Positions 24,076 through 32,384 of a stretch of 64,000 nt of DNA are shown here, one piece after another. The notes beneath the pieces were generated by a model. The model was not told where the DNA came from, searched no databases, and was given only the letters and a program-made list of their open reading frames with translations. The stretch spans positions 33,429 through 97,428 of the forward strand of contig JAGNHB010000015.1 of NCBI GenBank assembly GCA_018001935.1, given 5' to 3'. A program made the translations under genes and the position numbers. This DNA is from Acidobacteriota bacterium (GTDB lineage Bacteria > Acidobacteriota > JAAYUB01). Position 1 is the first letter of the stretch. Each line of letters opens with the position of its first letter.

Positions 24076-24542
24076 TTTTTCCGCTCCTTGTCGCCGAGGA
24101 TGACGATGCGCACCGGGACCACGCCCCCCACCAGCATCTCCAGGGCCCTGGCCGCCGCGTAGGAGACGTCGATGACCCGGTCGTCCACGAAAGGCCCCCG
24201 GTCGTTGATGCGCACCACCACCGTCAACCGGTTTTCCAGGTTCTCCACCCGCACCAGGGTGCCGAAGGGCAGCGTCCGGTGCGCCGCGGTGAAGTCGTTC
24301 ATGTCGTATCGCTCGCCGCTGGCCGTCTTGCGGCCGTGGTAGGGCTTGCCGTACCAGGAGGCCTTCCCTTCCAGTTCGTGGTCCTTCGGGTCCACGGCCG
24401 GCGGTCGGGCCGACGCCCCCGCTCCCGTCGGCCCGGCGCCGCCGCTCCGGGCGACCGGCGGCAGGGGACGCTTGCGGGACCCGCAGGCCCCCGAGACCAG
24501 GGCCAGGGCGGCCAGGGCGACCACGGCAACCGTCCTCGGCAT
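24072..24542 (-). CDS. rlpA: RlpA-like lipoprotein
   Basis: A 156-residue lipoprotein with lipobox LVSGAC (Cys20). After a Pro/Gly-rich linker the double-psi beta-barrel domain reads GKASWYGKPYHGRKTASGE, TAAHRTLPFGTLVRV, VVRINDRGPFVDDRVIDVS. RlpA proteins act on naked glycan strands at the septum or are inert relatives; the SPOR domain that often follows is absent. ATG 24542 follows AAGGAG. First gene of the run through coaD, the phosphohexomutase and dapF. Confidence 0.9.
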   Translation of the reverse strand: MPRTVAVVALAALALVSGACGSRKRPLPPVARSGGAGPTGAGASARPPAVDPKDHELEGKASWYGKPYHGRKTASGERYDMNDFTAAHRTLPFGTLVRVENLENRLTVVVRINDRGPFVDDRVIDVSYAAARALEMLVGGVVPVRIVILGDKERKK

Positions 24543-24695
24543 GGTGAGGCTCCTTCCGGAAAGTTGGCTCGCGGTGTCGGCCGCGGGCGGCGAGGCGCCA
24601 TCTTACCCCAAACCCCGCGCGGGATCAACGGGAAGGACCGCCCGGCGAAACGTCGGCCCCGGCCGCCGGACGTGGGCCGTCCGCGCGGTTTCCGG

Positions 24696-24724
24696 TTGCA
24701 TGTTTGCATCGACTCGGCTAGGAT
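24696..24724 (+). promoter_or_regulatory. Candidate promoter for the first porin gene
   Basis: TTGCAT (24696-24701), 17-base spacer, TAGGAT (24719-24724), 35 bases before ATG 24759. Reasonable match in a GC-rich setting. Confidence 0.45.
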
Positions 24725-24758
24725 GTGCCCCGCGTCGACGGACGCAAAGGAGGACGCA

Positions 24759-26141
24759 ATGAAATTCCATCGGACCCTGATCGTGTGGTGCTGGATCGGG
24801 CTGGTCGGATCGGTCGTGCCCGTCCGGGGCCAATCCGACGACGTCGAGCGGCTCAAGGCGGAGAACGCGGAACTGAAGTCGGAAGTCTCGAAAATGCGCA
24901 GCGACATGGACGAGATGCGGAAGACCCTGGCCCAGATGCAGGCGACCCTCGCGACCCTGAAGCCGGCGCCGGCCGCCGCGGCCCCCGCCGCCCCGGCCGT
25001 TCCCGCCCCCGCCGCGCAGGCGGCCGCGGCCCCTGCCCCCAAGGCGGAGAAGCCGGCGGTTCGAAGCAAGTACGCGGTGGACCTCTACGGCTACGCCAAG
25101 CTGGACGCCGCCTGGGACTCCTCCCGGACCAACCCCGGCAACTACGCCCGCTGGGCCGAATCGGAGGCCACCAACCCCGACGACTCCGAGGCCAACATCA
25201 CCGCCAACGAGACCCGCGTGGGCCTGGACTTCACGGGCCCCGAGGGGAAGGGGATGAAGACCACCGGCAAGCTCGAGGTCGACTTCTACGGCGGGGGGAC
25301 CGAGAACAAGCCCGTTCCCATGATGCGGCACGCGTATTTCCAGGTGGAGTGGCCCAAGCACGACTTCTCCATCCTGGCCGGCCAGACCTGGGACGTCATC
25401 GCCCCGCTCCTCCCCACCATGATCAACTACAGCCCGGCCTGGTGGGCGGGCAACATCGGCTACCGCCATCCCCAGCTCCGCATGACCAAGGGCTTCAAGC
25501 TGGCCGAGGGGACGAAAATCCTCTTCCAGGGCGCCATGGTCCGGACCATCGGCGACGCGACGTCCCTCAGCCCCGGCGACACGGGCGAAGACTCGGCGCT
25601 CCCCACCTTCCAGGGGCGGGCGGCGCTCCAGTTCCCGGGCCCCGGCAAGCAGAGCGTCGTCATCGGCGTCTCGGGGCATTACGGCCGGGACGAACTCGAC
25701 ATCACCAACACCGGCGTCAACGTCCGGATCCCCACCTGGTCCGCCAACGTGGACCTCACGATCCCGCTCCACAAGAAAATCGCCTTCAAGGGCGAGTTCT
25801 TCCGGGGCGCCAACCTGGACACGTACCTCGGCGGCATCGGCCAGGGCGTCAACCTCACGACGCTTCGCCAGGTCGCCACCACCGGCGGCTGGGCCTCCCT
25901 GAGCTTCGGGCCCTTCCAGAAGTGGCGTTTCAACATCGGCGGGGCAATCGACGACCCCAACGACTTCGACCTGAACAACAACGACCGCACCCTCAACGAG
26001 GTGTACTTCGGGAACGCGCTGTTCAACCTCAACGAGGCGGTCCAGATCGGCTTCGAGCTGTCGAACTGGCACACCAACTACAAGCGGAAGGCCTCGGGGG
26101 ACGCCCTGCGTTTCCAGACCTCCTTCATCTACCGCTTCTAA
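24759..26141 (+). CDS. Outer-membrane porin-like protein with coiled-coil stalk (paralogue 1)
   Basis: A 460-residue protein. Signal peptide (MKFHRTLIVWCWIGLVGSVV...RGQ), then a coiled coil (about residues 28-68, VERLKAENAELKSEVSKM), an Ala/Pro-rich linker, and a beta-barrel from VDLYGYAKLDAAWD to the C-terminal FQTSFIYRF, which ends in Phe as expected for BAM recognition. Blocks such as TRVGLDFTGPEG, GKLEVDFYGGG, MMRHAYFQVEW and LAGQTWDVIAPLLP resemble DcaP-like trimeric porins with a periplasmic coiled-coil; that assignment is from memory. ATG 24759 follows AAAGGAGG. The transcript ends at the terminator 26175-26213. Confidence 0.82.
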   Translation: MKFHRTLIVWCWIGLVGSVVPVRGQSDDVERLKAENAELKSEVSKMRSDMDEMRKTLAQMQATLATLKPAPAAAAPAAPAVPAPAAQAAAAPAPKAEKPAVRSKYAVDLYGYAKLDAAWDSSRTNPGNYARWAESEATNPDDSEANITANETRVGLDFTGPEGKGMKTTGKLEVDFYGGGTENKPVPMMRHAYFQVEWPKHDFSILAGQTWDVIAPLLPTMINYSPAWWAGNIGYRHPQLRMTKGFKLAEGTKILFQGAMVRTIGDATSLSPGDTGEDSALPTFQGRAALQFPGPGKQSVVIGVSGHYGRDELDITNTGVNVRIPTWSANVDLTIPLHKKIAFKGEFFRGANLDTYLGGIGQGVNLTTLRQVATTGGWASLSFGPFQKWRFNIGGAIDDPNDFDLNNNDRTLNEVYFGNALFNLNEAVQIGFELSNWHTNYKRKASGDALRFQTSFIYRF

Positions 26142-26174
26142 TAGCAGCCTCGATTTAGCGTCAGGCAATTGAAA

Positions 26175-26213
26175 ACATGGCGCGGCCACGGCGGCCGCGC
26201 CATGTTTTTCTTT
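26175..26213 (+). terminator. Intrinsic terminator after porin 1
   Basis: Perfect 13-base stem ACATGGCGCGGCC / GGCCGCGCCATGT (26175-26187 and 26193-26205) with a five-base loop, followed by TTTTTCTTT. Confidence 0.92.
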
Positions 26214-26342
26214 ACCCTCACTGTGTTTTCGCTTATTCTGGGGGTAATTCGAGGTGAAGGGATCGGATCTACCCGCTGAACCAGGGACACGGCAACACCG
26301 GGCGGCCCTTCACCGTCGGCAGCGTCCGCGAGGAGGTTTCCG

Positions 26343-27719
26343 GTGAGCGCAAGAAAGGGATTGTGGACGGTCGGCCTGTTCGGTCTCCTCTGCCTCTTCT
26401 CCCCGTCCCAGGATCGTCCGGACGACCTGGCACGGGTGAAGGCGGAGAACGCCGAACTCCGGGAGGAAGTGGGCCAATTGCGGAAAGACGTGGAAGCACT
26501 GCGAAACGCCGTGGCCGAACTGAAGGGCCTGCTGGCGCCGAAACCGGCCCCGGAGTCGGTCGCCGCCGCACCGGCCGTCCCGGCCCCGACGCTTCCCCCT
26601 CAGGCGGTTTCCGCCCCGGAGAAAGCCGACCGGAACGCCGTCACCAGCAAGTTCAAGGTCGACCTTTACGGGTACGTCAAGCTGGACGCCGCCTGGAACA
26701 CCCACCGCGTCAACCCCGGCAACTTCGCCCGGTGGGTCGAGTCCGACGCCGTGAGCCCCGACGACGCGGAGTGCGTCATCACGGCCAACGACACCCGGGT
26801 GGGCATCGACGTGACGGGGCCCGAGATGAAGGGCGTCAAGACCACCGGCAAGCTCGAGGTCGACTTCTACGGGGGCGGGACGGAGAACCGCCCCCTCCCC
26901 ATGCTCCGTCACGCCTACCTCAAGCTGGAGTGGCCCCGGTACGACTTCTCGCTGATCGCCGGCCAGACCTGGGACGTGATCTCGCCCCTGTTCCCCTACA
27001 TGATCAACTACAGCCCCACCTGGTGGTCCGGCAACATCGCCTACCGCCACCCCCAGGTCCGACTGGAGAAGGGTTTCCGGCTGGGCGGAGGGACCCGGCT
27101 CACCCTGCAGGGGGCCGTGGCCCGGACCATCGGGGACACCCTGGTCCCCTCCACCGACACCGGCCGGGACTCCCCCCTGCCCACCTTCCAGGGGCGCGCG
27201 GCCCTCCAGTTCCGGGGCTTGGGCGGCCGGAACGTCGTGATCGGCGTCTCGGGTCACCGCGGGCGGGACGAGATCGACCTCGACACCCACGGCCGCAGCG
27301 TCACCGTGCCCAGCTGGTCGGGCAACCTCGACTTCAGCTTCCCCCTGTCCGACAAGGTCCTGCTCAAAGCCGAGATCTACCGTGGCGCGAATTTGGACGA
27401 GTACTTCGGCGCCATCGGCCAGGGCATCAACCTCGCGACCAACCGCGCCATCGGCGACACCGGCGGGTGGGTGTCCCTGGCCATGGGGCCCTGGCGCCGT
27501 TGGCGGTTCAACCTGGGCGGCGCCATCGACGACCCCAACGACGACGACCTGAACGTCGGAGACCGCACCCTGAACGAGGTCTACTTCGGAAACGCCCTGT
27601 TCGACGTCAACGCGGCGGTCCAGATCGGCCTGGAGCTGTCGAGGTGGCACACCTCTTACAAGGGACGTTCGCCGGGCGACGCCCTGCGGTTCCAGACCTC
27701 ATTTATCTATAGATTTTGA
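26343..27719 (+). CDS. Outer-membrane porin-like protein with coiled-coil stalk (paralogue 2)
   Basis: A 458-residue close paralogue of the protein at 24759, with the same order: signal peptide, coiled coil (LARVKAENAELREEVGQL), Pro/Ala linker, then VDLYGYVKLDAAWN, GKLEVDFYGGGTENRPLPM, IAGQTWDVISPLFP and the final FQTSFIYRF. GTG 26343 is preceded by GGAGG. A terminator separates the two genes, so this one must have its own promoter; none is obvious. The pair probably arose by duplication and may differ in substrate, since the barrels differ in the extracellular-loop regions. Confidence 0.82.
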   Translation: MSARKGLWTVGLFGLLCLFSPSQDRPDDLARVKAENAELREEVGQLRKDVEALRNAVAELKGLLAPKPAPESVAAAPAVPAPTLPPQAVSAPEKADRNAVTSKFKVDLYGYVKLDAAWNTHRVNPGNFARWVESDAVSPDDAECVITANDTRVGIDVTGPEMKGVKTTGKLEVDFYGGGTENRPLPMLRHAYLKLEWPRYDFSLIAGQTWDVISPLFPYMINYSPTWWSGNIAYRHPQVRLEKGFRLGGGTRLTLQGAVARTIGDTLVPSTDTGRDSPLPTFQGRAALQFRGLGGRNVVIGVSGHRGRDEIDLDTHGRSVTVPSWSGNLDFSFPLSDKVLLKAEIYRGANLDEYFGAIGQGINLATNRAIGDTGGWVSLAMGPWRRWRFNLGGAIDDPNDDDLNVGDRTLNEVYFGNALFDVNAAVQIGLELSRWHTSYKGRSPGDALRFQTSFIYRF

Positions 27720-27787
27720 GCGCTTTTCTCGGATATGATGCCTTCTTTTCGGCCGGCTGGAAGGCCAGTGCGGCAAGAGGAGGTGTT

Positions 27788-29953
27788 ATGAACGCAAAGG
27801 CGCCGATTTCGCAACGCGTCGAGGGAGCGCCGGCACCCGGCCGGCAGCCCCGCGCAGATCGACAAACGAGTGCCGGCCGGATACCGGCGCTTCCGCTCCC
27901 CTCGAGACGATCGAGAGTGGCGGCTTTCCTTGCAGCGGCATGGCTGACATCAATTTCCGGTTTTGTGATGGCCGTACCGACCGAGTGGGTCCCCTGCGGG
28001 CCGGCGAACAGCCGGGTCCGCTCCATGGCCCGGGACCCGGCCGCCCCGAACCGGCTGTTCGCCGGCCTGCAGGGCGGCGGGGTTGTCCGCAGCGACGACG
28101 GCGGGCGCACCTGGGTTCCGAAAACCAGCGGCCTGCACATCCCGAGGGTGGGCATCCTGTCCTGGAACCCGACGGCACCCGAGGTGGTCTACCTGACCAC
28201 GACGTCCGGAGGGGTTTTCCGGAGCGGGAACGGGGGTCGCGATTGGGTCTGCATCAACGGCGAACATATGTCACTGATCATCTGGGCGTTGTGCGCGGAC
28301 CCCTCCGATCCCGACGTGCTGTACGTTTCGGCGACCAACACCCGCCTTTTCAAGTCGCTGGATGGCGGGACAACCTGGTTCTCGATCAACACGGGCATCG
28401 AGGGCCAGCTCACCGGCAGCCTGGACGTCGATCCCTTCGCCCCGCAGCACGTGATGGCCAACACCGGGAAGTACTATCTCACCACCGACGGCGGTGCGCA
28501 CTGGAACCGGGTTTCGACGCCGGGCGGGGGGGAGGTGCACGGGTCCGTCCATTTTGATCGGCACGTGGCCGGGCGCGTGTACACGGCGGCGTCCACCAAG
28601 GGGATGTACCTGAGCCGGAACAACGGTTCCTCCTGGATCAAAATGGCCGGCTTGCCATCCTTCGCTTATTTCCGGAGGATCTGCTTCTCCCCGGGGCCGG
28701 AGCATGCCGTCTGTGCATGCACCGACCGGGGGCTCTTCTGGTTGGACCGGGGCACCGACACCTGGTTTCCCGACACCCGCGGCCTGGGGGAATCCGCGGT
28801 GGTCTCGGTGGTCTTCGACCCCGACGACCCCGGCGTGATGCTGGCGGGTACCGATTCCGGCGTCTACCGCGTCGCGGGAATCGACGAAAACTGGGCCCCA
28901 TTCGGGACCGGTCTTCCCGCGGGACCGACGGGCGCCGACCTGCTGCACATGGGAACCCGGGGAATCCTGGCGGCCCCGGAGGATTTTGTCGGCGTCTTCC
29001 GCAGCGACGACGGCGGGATGAACTGGGCCCCTTCCCGCGGCGGCTTGATTGCGTCCCCCGTCCGGGGGCTCACCTTCTCCGGCTCCACCCTGATCGCGGG
29101 AACCGAATCCATCGGGGTGTACACCAGCACCGACGGGGGCGAGACGTGGATCGACCCGGGCAACACCCCCTCCCGGGTCGCGACCCTTGCCACGGACCCC
29201 GGGGTGAGCGGTGTCGTGCTCATGGGCACGCTGGGCGACGGGTTGAAACGTTCCGAGAACGGCGGGCAGACCTGGACAAGCGTGGGAGGTTGCCCGGGGT
29301 CGGCCTATTCGATTGTTTTCGACCCGGTGGATTCGTCCGTTGTGTACGCCGGTTCGGACCAGGGGATCGTGTATCGGTCGACGGATCACGGGAGGAACTG
29401 GGCGGTTCTCGTTCAGGGTCTGACCCCCTGGTCGGTCCTCGCGCTGGCCACGGACCCGTTGAGCCGGCAGTTGATCTACGCGGGGACCGGCGCCAACGGT
29501 CTTTTCCGGAGCCAGGACGCCGGCGCCACGTGGTCCGCGGTGAACAACAGTTTCCCGAGCACCTACGGCTTCGCGATGACGGTGGATCCCTTGACTCGGG
29601 CTGTTTACGCAGGCTCGACGATGGGCGTGTACCGCAGCCTCGACCTGGGTGACACCTGGGAATCGGTGGGCCAGGGCCCGCCCGGTACCGTGTGGTCCCT
29701 TCTCCTCGTCGATCGGCCCTGCCCGACCATCCTGGCCGCCTGCGGTTCGTCGGGCATCTATTCCTGGTCCTACCACCCGGACGGCGATCTCAACCTCGAC
29801 AACACCGTCAACGCCCTCGACGCCGTGCTCATGGCTTCCCGCCTCGCCGGGCTGAACGCGGAATTCGCACCCGGCGAGAACGGCGACGCCACCGGGGACG
29901 GGCGGGTGGACGTTCTGGACCTGCTGTTCATCTCACGGCGAGCGACGCGATAA
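27788..29953 (+). CDS. Secreted Asp-box (BNR) propeller protein with dockerin-like C-terminus
   Basis: A 721-residue protein from ATG 27788 behind AGAGGAGGTG. A long basic N-terminus precedes a hydrophobic segment near residues 45-60 (AAFLAAAWLTSISGFVMAV). About eleven Asp-box repeats follow (S-x-D-x-G-x-T-W type), for example SDDGGRTWVP, SLDGGTTWFS, STDGGETWID, SENGGQTWTS and SQDAGATWSA, implying one large or two beta-propellers like sialidase or sortilin-type folds. No sialidase RIP or catalytic Asp set is apparent. The C-terminus holds two calcium-binding dockerin-like loops, DGDLNLDNTVNALDAVL and NGDATGDGRVDVLDLLF. Likely surface or secreted, binding or cleaving glycans or proteins; activity unknown. 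The cyclase gene follows after 11 bases. Confidence 0.83.
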   Translation: MNAKAPISQRVEGAPAPGRQPRADRQTSAGRIPALPLPSRRSRVAAFLAAAWLTSISGFVMAVPTEWVPCGPANSRVRSMARDPAAPNRLFAGLQGGGVVRSDDGGRTWVPKTSGLHIPRVGILSWNPTAPEVVYLTTTSGGVFRSGNGGRDWVCINGEHMSLIIWALCADPSDPDVLYVSATNTRLFKSLDGGTTWFSINTGIEGQLTGSLDVDPFAPQHVMANTGKYYLTTDGGAHWNRVSTPGGGEVHGSVHFDRHVAGRVYTAASTKGMYLSRNNGSSWIKMAGLPSFAYFRRICFSPGPEHAVCACTDRGLFWLDRGTDTWFPDTRGLGESAVVSVVFDPDDPGVMLAGTDSGVYRVAGIDENWAPFGTGLPAGPTGADLLHMGTRGILAAPEDFVGVFRSDDGGMNWAPSRGGLIASPVRGLTFSGSTLIAGTESIGVYTSTDGGETWIDPGNTPSRVATLATDPGVSGVVLMGTLGDGLKRSENGGQTWTSVGGCPGSAYSIVFDPVDSSVVYAGSDQGIVYRSTDHGRNWAVLVQGLTPWSVLALATDPLSRQLIYAGTGANGLFRSQDAGATWSAVNNSFPSTYGFAMTVDPLTRAVYAGSTMGVYRSLDLGDTWESVGQGPPGTVWSLLLVDRPCPTILAACGSSGIYSWSYHPDGDLNLDNTVNALDAVLMASRLAGLNAEFAPGENGDATGDGRVDVLDLLFISRRATR

Positions 29954-29964
29954 AGGAGACGGCC

Positions 29965-30786
29965 ATGCATCCTGCGATCCGTATTTCAGTCCGCGTGTTG
30001 TCTGCACTCGTCCTCGTGGCCGGGATCGGGGGGGCGGGAGCCGCGGAAGCGCCCCCGGCTTCGGGCAGGGAGTGGCTGGACATGACCTACCCCTACGACG
30101 AGAAGACCGTCTACTGGCCGACGGCGGACCCGTTCCGCCTCGAGAAGGTCTTCGCGGGGGAAACCGACGGCGGCTACTGGTATGCCTCGAACAACTACTC
30201 CGCGTCCGAGCACGGGGGGACCCACGTCGACGCACCCCGCCACTTCGCCCGGGGAGGGCGCACCATCGACCAGGTGCCCCTGGGGGAGTGGATCGCCCCG
30301 GCGGTGGCAGTGGACGTGCGGGAGGCCTGCGAGAAAGACCCCGACTACCTCCTGACGCCGGCGGACCTGGAATCCTGGGAGAAACGCCACGGGAAGATCC
30401 CGGCCGGCGCCTGGCTGGTCATGGTCAGCGGTTGGGACCGTCGCTTCTACCCCGACCGGTCAAAGGTCCTCGGGACCGGAAAGACGGGGGCCGCGGCGGT
30501 CCCGGAGCTGCACTTCCCCGGGTTCTCCCCGGAGGCGGTGGAGTGGGCCGTCTCCCAGCGGGGGATCATCGGCATCGCCATCGACACCCCCAGCATCGAC
30601 CGGGGGCAATCCACCGACTTCCGGACCCACCGGGTGGTGTGCGGCCACGACCGCCTGGCCCTGGAGAACCTTGCAAACGCGGAAAAACTTCCGCCGCGGG
30701 GGGCGACCCTCTACGTGATCCCCATGCTCATCGCCGGCGGGACCGGCGCCCCCGCCCGCGTCTTCGCGCGCCTGCCGAAAAAGTAA
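29965..30786 (+). CDS. Cyclase-family metal hydrolase, exported
   Basis: A 273-residue protein with a signal peptide (MHPAIRISVRVLSALVLVAG...AAEA). The catalytic signature SEHGGTHVDAPRHF gives metal ligands His83, His87, Asp89 and His93. This places it in the cyclase family (PF04199) with kynurenine formamidase, isatin hydrolase and related enzymes. Family members act on amide or lactam bonds, but export to the periplasm makes a tryptophan-catabolic role less likely. ATG 29965 follows AAAGGAG and is 11 bases after the propeller gene, so they form an operon ending in the hairpin at 30786-30807. Confidence 0.85.
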   Translation: MHPAIRISVRVLSALVLVAGIGGAGAAEAPPASGREWLDMTYPYDEKTVYWPTADPFRLEKVFAGETDGGYWYASNNYSASEHGGTHVDAPRHFARGGRTIDQVPLGEWIAPAVAVDVREACEKDPDYLLTPADLESWEKRHGKIPAGAWLVMVSGWDRRFYPDRSKVLGTGKTGAAAVPELHFPGFSPEAVEWAVSQRGIIGIAIDTPSIDRGQSTDFRTHRVVCGHDRLALENLANAEKLPPRGATLYVIPMLIAGGTGAPARVFARLPKK

Positions 30787-30807
30787 AACCCCTCGGGAGA
30801 GGGGTTT
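30786..30807 (+). terminator. Hairpin terminator after the cyclase gene
   Basis: AAACCCCTC / GAGGGGTTT (9-base stem, GGGA loop) starting at the stop codon. The T run is short (three), so strength is uncertain; it may also serve the minus-strand lipoprotein gene. Confidence 0.7.
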
Positions 30808-30872
30808 CGCTTCGGCTTCCGGCCGGGTAGCCCGAATTCCGCCCCCCCACGGGGGGCGCAGGGTCAGCGGCG

Positions 30873-31409
30873 TCAACCCCGGCGGCGGGTGGCCAGGGAC
30901 CGCCCGACGCTGGTGGGTGAACGCGCGCCGGCGGCGGAGGACCCGCTCGCCGAGGCGACGGTCCCCGAACCCTTCCGGGTCTGCATCCAGGAGTCGTCCG
31001 AGCCCCCCTTGCTCCAGCCGGAACCGGTCCCGTCCGACTGGACCGGCTGGGCGTCGGCCATCTCCTGGATGGACCCAAAGAGGTCCCGGCTGTCGAGGGT
31101 GAGGGCGGGCCCGGATCCGGCGGTCGTGGGCGGCCGGGAAGCGGCGGTCGTCTGACTGGCGGCGCCTCGGGCGACACGTCCGGTCCCGCCTGCCGAACGG
31201 GCCCGGGGGGCGGAGGCGCCCGCCGGGGTCCCTTCCGTCGTGGTCGGTGTGGGAACATCCTTCAGGATGATGGGTTTGGGCCCGGACGGGGGTGCGGTGG
31301 CGTACTCGGGCTCTTCCGAAGACCCGCACCCGGCACCCGACAGCGCCCCCGCCAGGAGGATCGCCGTCACGCGGATCACCCGGAAAACACGTCTGGAAGA
31401 CTCACCCAT
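30873..31409 (-). CDS. Lipoprotein of unknown function (paralogue B)
   Basis: A 178-residue lipoprotein; signal segment VIRVTAILLAGALSGAGC with lipobox SGAGC. The rest is Thr/Pro/Ala/Gly-rich and probably disordered, apart from one hydrophobic-acidic block LTLDSRDLFGSIQEMADAQP. The same block occurs in the gene just upstream (VSIGNKDFFGSIHEATGARP), so the pair are diverged duplicates sharing a short functional motif. ATG 31409 follows AAGGAG; an in-frame TTG at 31424 overlaps that site. It begins 12 bases after the upstream gene ends, so they are co-transcribed. Confidence 0.65.
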   Translation of the reverse strand: MGESSRRVFRVIRVTAILLAGALSGAGCGSSEEPEYATAPPSGPKPIILKDVPTPTTTEGTPAGASAPRARSAGGTGRVARGAASQTTAASRPPTTAGSGPALTLDSRDLFGSIQEMADAQPVQSDGTGSGWSKGGSDDSWMQTRKGSGTVASASGSSAAGARSPTSVGRSLATRRRG

Positions 31410-31420
31410 GCCGTTCTCCT

Positions 31421-31972
31421 TCAATTCTTGTGCCGCTGGATCTTCGGCCAGGCTTTCTGCTCGATTTCGGTGCCCTGACCCGCGGAAGGCGGCGGCGCGG
31501 AAGCCGGGGGGGGCGGGGCGGCCTGCCCCGGCCTGGCGGCGTTCGGCGGGGCGGCGGGAGGGGCTCCCACCTGGGACGGCCTCGCGCCGGTCGCTTCGTG
31601 GATGGACCCGAAGAAATCCTTGTTGCCGATGCTGACGACGGCCCCCCCGGGGGAGGCGGGGGCCGGAGGGGTCGATGGGTTGGCCCCGGCGACGGCGGCG
31701 TCCGGGGTTTCCGCCGCCTCCGGGGTCCCGCCCCCCGCAGCCCGGGCCGGGGTGCCGGAGCCGGTCGTCCGGCCGGGGCGGAGGAACGGCCCGGCGCCCG
31801 GGGTATTCTCCGGGAGGGGAGGCGGGGGGGAAGGAACGGCGGGGGCCGTGACGTAGATGGGCGGGGGGCGGTTCGCGTCAGCCGCTTCCGGGATGTCCTC
31901 CCCGGACCCGCAGCCGGACGCCGCGGTCACCAGAAGAACCAACGCCAAACCTGTCAGAACTTTGCCAGTCAC
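31421..31972 (-). CDS. Lipoprotein of unknown function (paralogue A)
   Basis: A 183-residue lipoprotein with signal segment MTGKVLTGLALVLLVTAASGC. A long Pro/Ala/Gly-rich stretch is interrupted by VVSIGNKDFFGSIHEATGARP, the block shared with paralogue B, and the chain ends in a basic KAWPKIQRHKN. Start GTG 31972 follows GGAGG by six bases. I recognise no family. The shared block suggests a docking or anchoring peptide in an otherwise flexible envelope protein; this is inference. Confidence 0.65.
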   Translation of the reverse strand: MTGKVLTGLALVLLVTAASGCGSGEDIPEAADANRPPPIYVTAPAVPSPPPPLPENTPGAGPFLRPGRTTGSGTPARAAGGGTPEAAETPDAAVAGANPSTPPAPASPGGAVVSIGNKDFFGSIHEATGARPSQVGAPPAAPPNAARPGQAAPPPPASAPPPSAGQGTEIEQKAWPKIQRHKN

Positions 31973-32384
31973 TGGCCACCTCCGTGCCCAAGGCGGCGGG
32001 CCGGCAACCCGAACGGGGCGTTTCGCCCGTCCGGCACCCGCCGCTTTTCTCCCTGAGGTCCATTATCCCACCCGGCGGCGGATTCCGTCAAAGGGGAATT
32101 GCGGTCTCAGGCGTTTTCCCCGAACGCGGCGGGGGGAGGCAACCCGGGACGCCGAGGGCGAACCCGGCCCGCGTGGAAGGACAGGGCGGGAGAAAACACC
32201 GGATGAACACGGACAGGTGCGGGTGAGATGAAAAGGGTTTAACCGCAGAATACGCGGAAAAACGGGAAACGCGGAGAAGACGCGACGCCGCGTTCGGGTC
32301 GGCGTGGCCTTCCGAGCGCGGCGTCGGGGAAACGAAAAAGCCGGGTGACCGGGGGGGAAACCCCCGATCACCTCCGGCGGCCAT
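31973..32384. other. Intergenic region with hairpins, no gene
   Basis: Contains the foldase terminator (32335-32372) and a second inverted repeat, GACGCCGCG (32284-32292) with CGCGGCGTC (32317-32325). The AAC-CGCAGAATACGCGGAAAAAC stretch near 32240 belongs to the phrase-like repeats. The short reading frames here have no ribosome binding sites or coding character. Confidence 0.55.
32335..32372 (-). terminator. Terminator after the parvulin-type foldase gene
   Basis: On the minus strand GGTGATCGGGGG-TTT-CCCCCCCGGTCACC (with one mismatch region) is followed by CGGCTTTTTCG, 13 bases after the stop codon. Confidence 0.7.

Noticed and set aside
27788..29953. Sialidase
   Set aside because: Asp boxes are present but there is no RIP motif or recognisable catalytic Arg triad, Tyr or Asp set.
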